From contig JBOFLF010000064.1 in NCBI GenBank assembly GCA_051657715.1, positions 335,236 through 399,235 of the forward strand: DNA of 64,000 nucleotides, written 5' to 3'. Of this stretch, positions 34,204-43,869 are shown in pieces (position 1 is the stretch's first letter; every line of letters starts with the position of its first letter). A model generated the notes under the pieces. The model saw only the letters and a program-made list of their open reading frames with translations, did no database searches and was not told where the DNA came from. The stretch comes from JBOFBH01 sp051657715. GTDB lineage: Bacteria; Actinomycetota; Actinomycetes; Actinomycetales; Angustibacteraceae. A program made the position numbers and the translations under genes.

Positions 34204-35070
34204 TCAGCCGAGTGCGATGTCGGCCATTGACGTGAGGCGGCGCCAGCCGGCACGAACGGTCGAACCGACGGCCGCTCTGCCCTCGGGTTGGTAGCGGTCC
34301 GCGGCCGGCAGCGCACCCAAGCCCAGGCCGGTGATGGCACCGACATCTGAAACCGGGATTTGGAACGTCTGGAACGGGCCGAGCTCAAGAACGTGCGCCA
34401 TCGCCTGAGGATCCAGAGGCGTCTGTGCGTCTGTGGCCAAGACGGCGCCCAGCAAGGCCGACTGATCCAGCATGTACGCGGTGGTGGCCAGCACGCCCTG
34501 GCGGTTCCACGCGGCGATCTTCCAGAATTGCCGTGGCAGCTGGATGCCTCGGTACGGCGGGTCGTCAGACGCCAGCACGGGTGCGGTCAGCACCACCAGC
34601 CGAGCGTCCTCGGCGTCCGCGGCGCCAAGCAGGTAGTCCTCCAGGCCGAGCCACAGGTGCGGGCTCTGGTTGAATCCCGACGCTTGCGGAGCGGCGTTCG
34701 GGTAGACGAACGTGTCCTGATTGGCCTGTGCGGCCACGCCCGGCGTGCCCCAGACCGGATCGCGGCGGCGAACCAGATGCCCACGGTCCAGGTCGTTGTC
34801 CGCGTACACCTCCTCTCCCGCTTGGTCAGCTGCGGGCAGCCGGGGGTCGAGCCGCCACTCGTCCACCCGCTCCAGATCGCGCAGCGCGGCACCGTTGAGG
34901 TCGACCGCAGTGGCGATGGCAAGGCGCCGTGCCCTAGCCAGCAGCACCGTGAAATGGGTGTAGTCGAGACGGGCGACCGAACCCGCGCTGTCAGGAGGGC
35001 CGGGCAACGGGACGATGAGCGCTCCCGACCCGAGAAACTCTAGATCGTGACCACCGCCGTCCCACGACAA
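34204..35070 (-). CDS. Cytosolic DNA/RNA non-specific endonuclease (NUC family)
   Basis: 288 residues of the beta-beta-alpha-metal nuclease family. The catalytic motif is LDRGHLVRRRD (DRGH), and the metal-binding Asn region is TFVYPNAAPQASGFNQ with LWLGLEDYLL following. Most family members are exported, but this one shows no signal peptide or membrane segment. The frame starts at TTG 35070, two nt after the stop of the 55-residue ORF; no ATG or GTG lies between the upstream in-frame stop (TGA, 35134-35136) and the conserved part. Translation therefore seems coupled to the small ORF. Its cell must be protected from it somehow. Confidence 0.82.
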   Translation of the reverse strand: MSWDGGGHDLEFLGSGALIVPLPGPPDSAGSVARLDYTHFTVLLARARRLAIATAVDLNGAALRDLERVDEWRLDPRLPAADQAGEEVYADNDLDRGHLVRRRDPVWGTPGVAAQANQDTFVYPNAAPQASGFNQSPHLWLGLEDYLLGAADAEDARLVVLTAPVLASDDPPYRGIQLPRQFWKIAAWNRQGVLATTAYMLDQSALLGAVLATDAQTPLDPQAMAHVLELGPFQTFQIPVSDVGAITGLGLGALPAADRYQPEGRAAVGSTVRAGWRRLTSMADIALG

Positions 35071-35072
35071 GG

Positions 35073-35240
35073 TTATGCCTGACGACGAGTCGGCATCGTG
35101 ACCGGCGCATTCCGCACGATCACCGTCCGTTCGTCAACCACCTCGATCCGTTTGGGGTCGTCGGTCATGGCCAGCGCACGCGTCCACACTTGCGGTTCTA
35201 CTCGCAACACCGACACCGGACTAGATGATCTTTTCGCCAC
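35073..35240 (-). CDS. Small 55-residue protein preceding the nuclease
   Basis: GTG-to-TAA ORF of 56 codons. The peptide opens with AKRSSSPVSVLRVEPQVWTR, continues as ALAMTDDPKRIEVVDERTVI and ends TMPTRRQA. It looks like a compact folded protein with a basic start and an alternating beta-strand pattern. Support for coding: a TAGCCT box exactly 6 nt before the GTG (leaderless start), no plausible competing frame, and a tight 2-nt junction to the nuclease. I do not recognise the family. An inhibitor or partner of the nuclease is one possibility; this is inference. Confidence 0.6.
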   Translation of the reverse strand: MAKRSSSPVSVLRVEPQVWTRALAMTDDPKRIEVVDERTVIVRNAPVTMPTRRQA

Positions 35241-35246
35241 GAGGCC

Positions 35247-35252
35247 AGGCTA
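35247..35252 (-). promoter_or_regulatory. Leaderless -10 box of the small ORF/nuclease operon
   Basis: TAGCCT on the minus strand followed by 6 nt and then the GTG. The same hexamer and spacing precede the DUF3000 gene at 56912-56917. Confidence 0.55.
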
Positions 35253-35520
35253 CTGACAGATTGACCAAGCTGGAACGGGGCGCGCTGAACCGCGCCTCCA
35301 GCACTCGCCCTGGTCGCACCCTCAGTCCTCGTGCTCCCTTGATTTTCCGGTACCGCCTTTACCCGGATGAGACGTCACGCAGGCGTACGAGCGATTCATC
35401 GGCCGGCGGGGGGCGGGCGGCCCGGAGGCGGTGATCTGCGTCAGATCGTCATTGAGCACACGTGAGTTCTGTCCATCGCGCGGAATAGAGAAGTGAACCC
35501 ACGTAGTATCCGCCAGCGTT

Positions 35521-35548
35521 ATTACCCGCCCGACATTACCCGCCCGAC
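35521..35548. repeat. Tandem pair of ATTACCCGCCCGAC
   Basis: A perfect 14-bp unit is repeated twice head to tail (35521-35534 and 35535-35548). Direct repeats of this spacing often bind a regulator on one DNA face, but nothing links it to a known one. Confidence 0.75.
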
Positions 35549-35623
35549 CGAATACCCTGGCTACTTCTGGAATTACTGAAGAATGGGATGGAATCCATCA
35601 GCCTGCACCGGCAATTGGCACCG

Positions 35624-35668
35624 CAGCCCGGCAGCCCGGCAGCCCGGCAGCCCGGCAGCCCGGCAGCC
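35624..35668. repeat. 8-bp tandem repeat CAGCCCGG x5.6
   Basis: Five perfect CAGCCCGG units plus a partial sixth, ending 14 bp downstream of the lipoprotein gene stop. It has the form of a slippage-prone simple repeat. Confidence 0.9.
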
Positions 35669-35682
35669 ACGGTGTCCTCATC

Positions 35683-36228
35683 TCACACCTTTTGCGGTCG
35701 CAGCTCGTCGACCAAAGACTGGCCGGTGAGCCAGCCGTCAGACCAGCCCTGCTCGGCCAGGACCGCCGGCCACTGCGGATTGGACCGGACCCACCCCAGC
35801 AGGACGACGGCGCCCCGCTGGTCTTCTCGGCTCATCTTGGCGGGACCGAACACTCCCCACCAGCCGGTTAAGGTGACCGCCATCCGCGCCAGCGGGGTTG
35901 CGTCTGCTGCGGTGATGGCCAGACCTTCACTGACGACGAGCAGCGAGTCGGCCTTCCGGCGGCGCGCCCAGTTGGCAACAGCAGTCTCGTCGGCCGGGAC
36001 GCGGGTCACGGTGATTTGACCGGTGAGGCGGTCAACCCCCATTGCGCCGCGCAACGCTTGTGCGGCACGGTCGACCATCCCGGCGACCGCCCCGGCCGCG
36101 GTGATGGTCAAGCTGTTGCTGAGCGGCCACGTGCTCCCGTCACCCACCGGCACCTCGTCGTCCGTGGTGCACGCGACCAGGCCACCGCACGCGAGACCGG
36201 CCAGCAGTGCCCGGCGACTCAGCGACAC
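35683..36228 (-). CDS. Putative Tat/Sec-exported lipoprotein of unknown function
   Basis: 181 residues. The N-terminus SLSRRALLAGLACGGLVACT has a twin-arginine-like RR, a short hydrophobic core and the lipobox LVAC, so the Cys should be lipidated. The mature part (DDEVPVGDGSTWPLSNSL onward) has a Trp-rich end and no motif I know. It begins with GTG at 36228 after AAAGGGG. A 5-nt GTCGC-type context rules out the ATG at 36230, which would stop at once. Divergent from the 51-residue ORF. Confidence 0.7.
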   Translation of the reverse strand: MSLSRRALLAGLACGGLVACTTDDEVPVGDGSTWPLSNSLTITAAGAVAGMVDRAAQALRGAMGVDRLTGQITVTRVPADETAVANWARRRKADSLLVVSEGLAITAADATPLARMAVTLTGWWGVFGPAKMSREDQRGAVVLLGWVRSNPQWPAVLAEQGWSDGWLTGQSLVDELRPQKV

Positions 36229-36250
36229 ATCGGCCCCTTTCCTCTGCGCT

Positions 36251-36272
36251 CACCTGCTGCCCCTGTCAGGTG
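36251..36272. promoter_or_regulatory. Inverted repeat CACCTG-N10-CAGGTG in a divergent promoter region
   Basis: Perfect 6-bp arms lie in the 83-bp gap between the lipoprotein gene and the 51-residue ORF. It could be an operator for either direction or a weak hairpin. Confidence 0.4.
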
Positions 36273-36311
36273 TTTCCCCCAGCGAATCACAATCCGACCA
36301 GGAGGTTCGGC

Positions 36312-36467
36312 ATGTCCGCCGAATATTGCCGCTGCGTTGCGGCGGCGCAGGCGAGTACGGCAGTCGAACGCCTGAGCAAGGCGGATGAGCGTCGTGCCGC
36401 TGAAGATCGCGAGGCGACCAAGCACGTCGCGGGCGCGGCCCTCGTGAAGAACACTCCTCCAGCCTGA
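36312..36467 (+). CDS. Small 51-residue protein, function unknown
   Basis: ATG at 36312 with a perfect AGGAGG 6 nt upstream, the best reason to accept it. The peptide starts MSAEYCRCVAAAQASTAVER, has a charged helical middle (LSKADERRAAEDREATKH) and ends VKNTPPA. Two cysteines near the start form a CxC pair. It has no membrane segment. It is followed by a tRNA cluster on the opposite strand. I do not recognise it. Confidence 0.6.
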   Translation: MSAEYCRCVAAAQASTAVERLSKADERRAAEDREATKHVAGAALVKNTPPA

Positions 36468-36501
36468 GCGTTTTCGCAGGTTGGAGTAATGCCGAGCTGA
36501 G

Positions 36502-36573
36502 TGGGCGATACTGGGATCGAACCAGTGACCTCTTCCGTGTCAGGGAAGCGCGCTACCGCTGCGCCAATCGCCC
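36502..36573 (-). tRNA. tRNA-Val (GAC)
   Basis: 72-nt cloverleaf on the minus strand. The acceptor GGGCGAT pairs with ATCGCCC. The anticodon loop CTGACAC gives GAC. The T loop is GGTTCGATCC. It is first of a trio with tRNA-Cys and tRNA-Gly; no CCA is encoded. Confidence 0.95.
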
Positions 36574-36574
36574 G

Positions 36575-36645
36575 AGGTGGAGACGGGATTCGAACCCGTG
36601 TACACGGCTTTGCAGGCCGTTGCCTCGCCTCTCGGCCACTCCACC
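36575..36645 (-). tRNA. tRNA-Cys (GCA)
   Basis: 71-nt cloverleaf on the minus strand. The acceptor GGTGGAG pairs with CTCCACC. The anticodon stem ACGGC/GCCGT encloses CTGCAAA (anticodon GCA). The T arm is GGGTTCGAATCCC. It lies one base from tRNA-Val(GAC). Confidence 0.95.
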
Positions 36646-36682
36646 GGAACCTGACCGCCGGCTCTCAAGCCTGCCGTCTCCG

Positions 36683-36755
36683 AGCGGACGACGGGATTCG
36701 AACCCGCGACCCTCACCTTGGCAAGGTGATGCTCTACCAACTGAGCCACGTCCGC
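36683..36755 (-). tRNA. tRNA-Gly (GCC)
   Basis: 73-nt cloverleaf on the minus strand. The acceptor GCGGACG pairs with CGTCCGC. The anticodon stem TCACC/GGTGA encloses TTGCCAA (anticodon GCC). The T arm is GGGTTCGAATCCC. Confidence 0.95.
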
Positions 36756-36851
36756 ACAGCTGGGAGTACCCCAGCAGCATCAGGCTATCGGATGGTCGGC
36801 GGCTCAGCCAACACCGGCGACCAGCCGCCGTGTCTGCCTGCCGCACGGTTG

Positions 36852-36896
36852 AGCCCGGTGGCCGGTTTAGCCCGGTGGCCGGCTCGACGAGCCGGC
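36852..36896 (-). terminator. Duplicated element and hairpin at the yihY 3' end
   Basis: The 14-mer AGCCCGGTGGCCGG occurs at 36852-36865 and 36869-36882, touching the yihY TAA (36867-36869). Adjacent to it GCCGGCTC-GAC-GAGCCGGC (36878-36896) forms a perfect 8-bp stem. It can end yihY transcription, though there is no U-tract. Confidence 0.5.
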
Positions 36897-37961
36897 TGGG
36901 GAACCCTTACGGGACCGCCGCACGGTCGGGTCGACCGTGCCCACCGGGCCGGTGACGTGCTGGCCGGGCGGTTCGTCCTCACGATCCCGCACCGGTGTCA
37001 CCGGCCCACGCAGCCGGTCCCAGCGGGCCAGCGGTGAACGGGACTCGCCGCGCACCGGCCACAGCTGACGGCTGGCCGCGTTCAGCGCGGCGCCGATCAG
37101 CACCGCGATCGCCAGGAAGTACAGCCAGATCAGCACGATGATCGTCGCGGTGAGCGGGCCGTAGATCGAGCTGGCCCGCACCGAGGCACCGATGCCCGCG
37201 CGCACCACGAACGCAGACAACACCCAGATCACCAGCGCCAGCACCGCACCCGGCAGGTCCCGACGCCAGGACGTCCGGCACGGAGTGGCCACGTGGTACA
37301 GCGATGCCAAGCTGGCCACAGTGAGCACCGACACCACCGGCCAGTACAGCAGGAGCAGAAAGTCGACCCGGGCAGGCAGCAGATCCGCCAACAAGGACGG
37401 ACCGAGCAGCACCAGCGGCAGCACCACCGCGCCGAGCACAACGGCGAACGTGTAGAGCGAGAACGACAGCGCACGGGTCCGCACGATCCCCCGCACGCCG
37501 CCTTGGCCGTACATGATCGCGATGGTGTCGATGAACACGTTGAGCACCCGTGACCCGGACCACAGGGAGACCAGGAAAGCCAATGACACCACGTCGAGTC
37601 GGCCCTGCCGCAACACGTCCTGCAACGTGGGCACGATCGTGGAGGCGACGGTGTCCGCGGTGAAGATCCGCCGGGCCAACCGCTCGATCTCCTGAGAGAC
37701 CTGGTCGGTGACGCTACGCCCGAGAGCATCGCCGAGGTACCCGACGCCGCCGATCAAGCCGAGCACCAGCGGGGGCAGCGACAGCAGAGCGAAGAACCCG
37801 GCCTCCGACGCCAGACCGGTCACCCGGTAACGCAGACATACCGAGACGGTCTCGCGGGTCAGCGCCCACGCGCCGAGCAGCAGCCGCCGCGCCCGAGAGG
37901 CTCTGGTGGCCTGCAGCGCCGGCGGCACATCGGCGGCGCTGGACGGCGTCCCGCTGCTCAC
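36867..37961 (-). CDS. YihY/virulence factor BrkB family membrane protein
   Basis: 364 residues with about six membrane helices. It opens near TVSVCLRYRVTGLASEAGFF followed by ALLSLPPLVLGLIGGVGYLG, the family's conserved first helix. Later helices include VVLGAVVLPLVLLGPSLLADL and ATIIVLIWLYFLAIAVLIGA. Despite the old RNase BN name, these are integral membrane proteins of unclear function, possibly transport. The C-terminal 70 residues are basic and Pro-rich. Divergent from glgX. Confidence 0.88.
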   Translation of the reverse strand: MSSGTPSSAADVPPALQATRASRARRLLLGAWALTRETVSVCLRYRVTGLASEAGFFALLSLPPLVLGLIGGVGYLGDALGRSVTDQVSQEIERLARRIFTADTVASTIVPTLQDVLRQGRLDVVSLAFLVSLWSGSRVLNVFIDTIAIMYGQGGVRGIVRTRALSFSLYTFAVVLGAVVLPLVLLGPSLLADLLPARVDFLLLLYWPVVSVLTVASLASLYHVATPCRTSWRRDLPGAVLALVIWVLSAFVVRAGIGASVRASSIYGPLTATIIVLIWLYFLAIAVLIGAALNAASRQLWPVRGESRSPLARWDRLRGPVTPVRDREDEPPGQHVTGPVGTVDPTVRRSRKGSPAGSSSRPPG

Positions 37962-38161
37962 TGGACCACGGTAGCCGGGGTGGCCCGGACAGCCGCCGCA
38001 CGGTGGACGAACCGGGGTGGAGGGAACGTCCCGATCGACGTCGGGCAGAATCGACCACCCCGACCACGGACGACGGCGTCAGTCGGGCTCCGTCGCGGCA
38101 TCACGCGAACTCGATGCGCGGACAGCGCGGCGGTCTCGGTGGACCTCGACGGAAGTGCGGT
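37962..38161. other. Divergent spacer yihY-glgX
   Basis: A 200-bp gap that should hold both promoters. The frame of glgX stays open to 38003 but lacks start support. No clear -10 or operator was recognised. Confidence 0.35.
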
Positions 38162-40305
<2,144 letters not shown>

Positions 40306-40309
<4 letters not shown>

Positions 40310-42912
40310 CCACCGGGACGTCAGCTGGCCGTCCGACACCTAGCTCGACATACCGGGTCCAGATCGGCCCAGGGTTCGGCTTCGACGACGCCACGGCCAT
40401 CGTCACCCACCTGGCCCGGCTCGGTGTCTCGCACCTGTACCTGTCCCCCGTCCTGCAACCCGCCGTCGGCTCCACTCACGGCTACGACGTGGTCGACCAC
40501 GACCGGATCAGCCAGGACGCCGGCGGCCGTCCGGCGTTCGACCGACTCGCCGCCGCGGCCGCCGATGCCGGCGTGGGCCTGGTGGTGGACGTCGTCCCCA
40601 ACCACATGGCCATCCCGACTCCGCAGCTGCTCAACGTCCCGCTGTGGTCGGTGCTCGCTGACGGACCGGACTCGCCCTACGCCTCGTGGTTCGACATCGA
40701 CTGGTCGGTTCCGGGGCGAACCCTGTTGATGCCCGTGCTCGGCCGGCGGATCGGTGAGGTGCTGGACGCCCACGAGCTCGTGCTGGACCCAAGCGGAGGG
40801 CCGGACGCAAGCCCGGTGCTGCGGTACCACGACCATGTGTTCCCGGTCCGCGCCGGCACCCAGCAGCTGCCACTGCCCGAGCTGCTGGACCAGCAGTGGT
40901 ACCGCCTGGCGCACTGGCGGGTGGCCGACGACGAGCTCAACTACCGCAGGTTCTTCAACGTCACCACCTTGGCGGCGATCCGGGTGGAGCGTGCCGAGGT
41001 GTTCGACGCCACCCACCGCCTGCTGCTGCGACTCGTGGCGGACGGCGTGGTGGACGGCCTGCGGATCGACCACCCGGACGGTCTCGCCGACCCACGCGGC
41101 TACCTCGCCCGGCTGGCCGAGGCGACCGGCGGGGCCTGGGTGGTGGTCGAGAAGATCCTGGAGCGCCACGAACGGCTACCCCCCGACTGGTCGTGCGCAG
41201 GCACGACCGGCTACGACGCCCTGAACCGGATCGGCGGGCTGTTCGTCGACCCGGACGGCGAGCAGCCCCTCACCGAGCTGTGGCACGAATTCACCGACCA
41301 GACCTGCCTGGCAGAGGTCGTCGAGGCCGCCAAGCGGGAGACGGCGCGTGGCAGCCTGCACGCCGAGGTCCGCCGGCTCGTGAGCGTGCTCGGGCGGATC
41401 GGGCGCCACGACGTCCGGCTCCGAGACCACACCGAGCGAACCCTGCACGAGACGGTCGTGGAGCTGCTGGTGGCCCTGGACCGCTACCGGGCGTACGTGG
41501 TTCCCGGTGAGCCGGCGCCCGCTGAGTCGGTTGCCGCACTCGAAGCAGCGGCGGACCGCGCCCGACGCCGACTGCCGGCACACCGGCACACGACCCTGGA
41601 CATGGTCGTCGACCTCGCGCTGGGCCGTGCGAGCGACCCCACCGACCAGACCCGCCCCAGGACCGACGCCACCGCGAACGACGGCACGCACGACGACCAG
41701 GACGCGCGCCGCCGGGCCGAGTTCATCGTGCGCTTCCAGCAGACCTGCGGACCGGTCATGGCCAAAGGGGTGGAAGACACCGCGTTCTACCGCTGGCTGC
41801 TGCTCACCAGCCTCACTGAGGTCGGCGGCGACCCGGGCCAATTCAGCGTGTCACCCGAGCAGCTGAACGATTTCCTGACCGGGCAGCAGGCTTCGTGGCC
41901 GGACTCCATGACCACCCTGTCCACCCACGACACCAAACGGTCCGAGGACGTCCGCGCCCGGCTGGCCACGCTCTCGGAGTATCCGCGTGAATGGGCCGCG
42001 ACCGTCCGGGATGTCCGAACGCTGGCCGCCGAGCGTCTCGGTACGGGCGACCGCGAAGGCGAAGGCCGAACTCCCCGTCAGAACACATCCAGCCGGACCG
42101 CAGCTTCGGGCGCTGGTGTCGACGCCGCCACGGAGTACCTGGTCTGGCAGACCCTGGCCGGGACCTGGTCGCCCGACGGACCGATCAGCGCGGAACGGTT
42201 GCGGCAGTACGCGACCAAGGCGGTCCGCGAGGCCGGGACGCATACCCGGTGGACGGCACCCGACGAGCGCTATGAAGCCGCGGTGCACCGATTCGTGGAC
42301 GGGGTGGCGACGGACGAGGCGATCCTGCGCCGGATCGCCTCGTTCATCGCCACCACCCACCAAGCATGGCGGGCGGGCGTGCTCGGTCAGAAGCTGGTGC
42401 AGCTGATGGCTCCCGGCGTCCCGGACGTGTACCAGGGCACCGAGCTGGTCACTCTCTGCCTGGTTGACCCGGACAACCGCCGTCCGGTCGACTACGCCGC
42501 CCGGCAGGACCGGTTGGCCGCCCTGGACGTCGGCGCGGGTCCCCGCGACCTGGACGACGAGAAGCTCCTGGTCACCTCGCGGGCGCTGCGGCTGCGCCGC
42601 GAGCAGCCGTCCTGGTTCACCGGTCGCTCCGCGAGCTACGTACCGGTTGCCACCAGCACCGAGCACGCGGTTGCCTTCGGCCGGGCAGGGACGGCCGAAC
42701 ACCCGGCCGTCATCGCGGTGGCCACCCGCCGGGTCGGGGCACTGGAGCGGGGCGGAGGCTGGCAGCAGCACACCATCGACCTCCCGGACGGACAGGGGTG
42801 GCGGGACCTGCTCACCGGCCGAACCGTGACCGGCGGGTCCGGGGCGCTGGCCACGATCCTGGAACAGCTCCCGGTCGCGCTGCTGGTGCGATCGGTAGCG
42901 GACCCTACGTAG
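40306..42912 (+). CDS. treY: Malto-oligosyltrehalose synthase
   Basis: 868 residues, GH13. It turns the reducing end of maltodextrins into an alpha-1,1 (trehalose) link. Motifs: YRVQIGPGFGFDDA and LSPVLQPAVGSTHGYDVVDH at the start, VDGLRIDHPDGLADP (nucleophile), WVVVEKILERHERLP (Glu), STHDTKRSEDVRARL. Residues about 395-480 form an Ala/Arg-rich helical insert characteristic of TreY. The GTG at 40306 overlaps the glgX stop by GTGA. Its 3' end overlaps that of the antisense PPK2 gene by 8 bp. Confidence 0.96.
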
Positions 42913-43798
42913 CAGCGAGCCGCGCCTGCTCAGCCGCCACGTCGAAGGCAGCCGGTGGCCAGGTCGGGTCCAACGCCTCCAGGTGCTCCAGGAGCAGCTG
43001 CTGCACCGCCCACCGGGCATACCACTTGCGATCCGCCGGCACCACGTGCCAGGCGGCGGCGTCCGTCGAGCACCGGGTGAGCGCCACCTGGTACGCCTGT
43101 GCGTACTCGTCCCAGAGCTGACGCTCGTCGACGTCGCCCGGGCGGTACTTCCAGTGCTTGTCCGGACGCTCCAGGCGGGCGGCGAGCCGGGTCTTCTGCT
43201 CGTCCCGGCTGAGGTGCAGCATCACCTTGACGACGGTGGTGCCGCGCTCGACCACCTGTCGCTCGAAGGCGTTGATCGCGGTGTAGCGACGTTGCCACAC
43301 CGAGCGGGGGACCAATCCCCGAACCCGGACGATCAGCACGTCCTCATAGTGCGAGCGGTCGAACACCCCGATGATCCCGGGACCTGGCAACGCCTGCCGG
43401 ATCCGCCAGAGGAAGCCGCGCGACCGCTCCTGCGCGGTCGGGGCCTTGAACGCGGTCAACCGGACACCCTGGGGGTCGACCGCACCGACCACGTGCCGCA
43501 TGATCCCGCCCTTGCCGGCAGTGTCCATCCCCTGGATCACGAGCAGCACCGACCGCTGGCCACCGCCGCGGCTCTCCGCGAACAACCGCTCCTGGAGCGC
43601 CGACAGCTGGTCGGCGCCAGCACTCAGCGCCACCTCCCCGGCTGCCTTTCGCCCGGCGAACCCCGGGGTGGAGCGCGGGTCGATGTCGGCGAGCCGCGCG
43701 CCTGGGTCGAAACGCAGCTGCGGCCCTAGCCGCTGCGGCGCGCAGCCGTGGCTGGAGACACGCGTGGTGGGCGCCGCCCTTCCGCCTTTCTTCGCCAC
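42905..43798 (-). CDS. Polyphosphate kinase 2 family protein
   Basis: 297 residues. The P-loop-like Walker A region is LLVIQGMDTAGKGGIMRHVV, followed by the Walker B/lid region GIIGVFDRSHYEDVLIVRV and a C-terminal SRDEQKTRLAARLERPDKHW segment. The enzyme transfers phosphate between polyphosphate and nucleotides; single-domain PPK2 of this size may use ADP or AMP, and the class is not decided here. It has a leaderless promoter and lies antisense between treY and treZ. Confidence 0.92.
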   Translation of the reverse strand: MAKKGGRAAPTTRVSSHGCAPQRLGPQLRFDPGARLADIDPRSTPGFAGRKAAGEVALSAGADQLSALQERLFAESRGGGQRSVLLVIQGMDTAGKGGIMRHVVGAVDPQGVRLTAFKAPTAQERSRGFLWRIRQALPGPGIIGVFDRSHYEDVLIVRVRGLVPRSVWQRRYTAINAFERQVVERGTTVVKVMLHLSRDEQKTRLAARLERPDKHWKYRPGDVDERQLWDEYAQAYQVALTRCSTDAAAWHVVPADRKWYARWAVQQLLLEHLEALDPTWPPAAFDVAAEQARLAAT

Positions 43799-43804
43799 CG
43801 GGCG

Positions 43805-43810
43805 AACCTA
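43805..43810 (-). promoter_or_regulatory. Leaderless -10 box of the PPK2 gene
   Basis: TAGGTT on the minus strand, followed by 6 nt and the GTG at 43798. There is no ribosome site between them. It lies in the 71-bp gap shared with divergent treZ. Confidence 0.5.
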
Positions 43811-43869
43811 CCCCACAGGATTCAGGACCCGGCAGACCAACGTCGCGATGGTGTGACAGGCTCGTCGAT

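Larger units (their letters stand above)
35241..35682. other. 440-bp non-coding region with direct repeats
   Basis: This is the longest gene-free stretch of the window, with patches of lower GC. It contains the leaderless -10 of the small ORF (35247-35252), a perfect tandem pair of a 14-mer (35521-35548) and an 8-bp tandem repeat (35624-35668). I find no credible ORF in it. Confidence 0.6.

Noticed and set aside
34204..35240. One nuclease gene broken by a frameshift
   Set aside because: The small ORF has its own promoter box and a complete stop, and its C-terminus does not look like a nuclease N-terminus. A sequencing error cannot be fully excluded; a homologue alignment would decide.
31981..36755. 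Integrative element at the tRNA genes
   Set aside because: No integrase, no duplicated tRNA 3' end and no shift in composition were found near the four tRNAs, although the region has more small and unknown genes.
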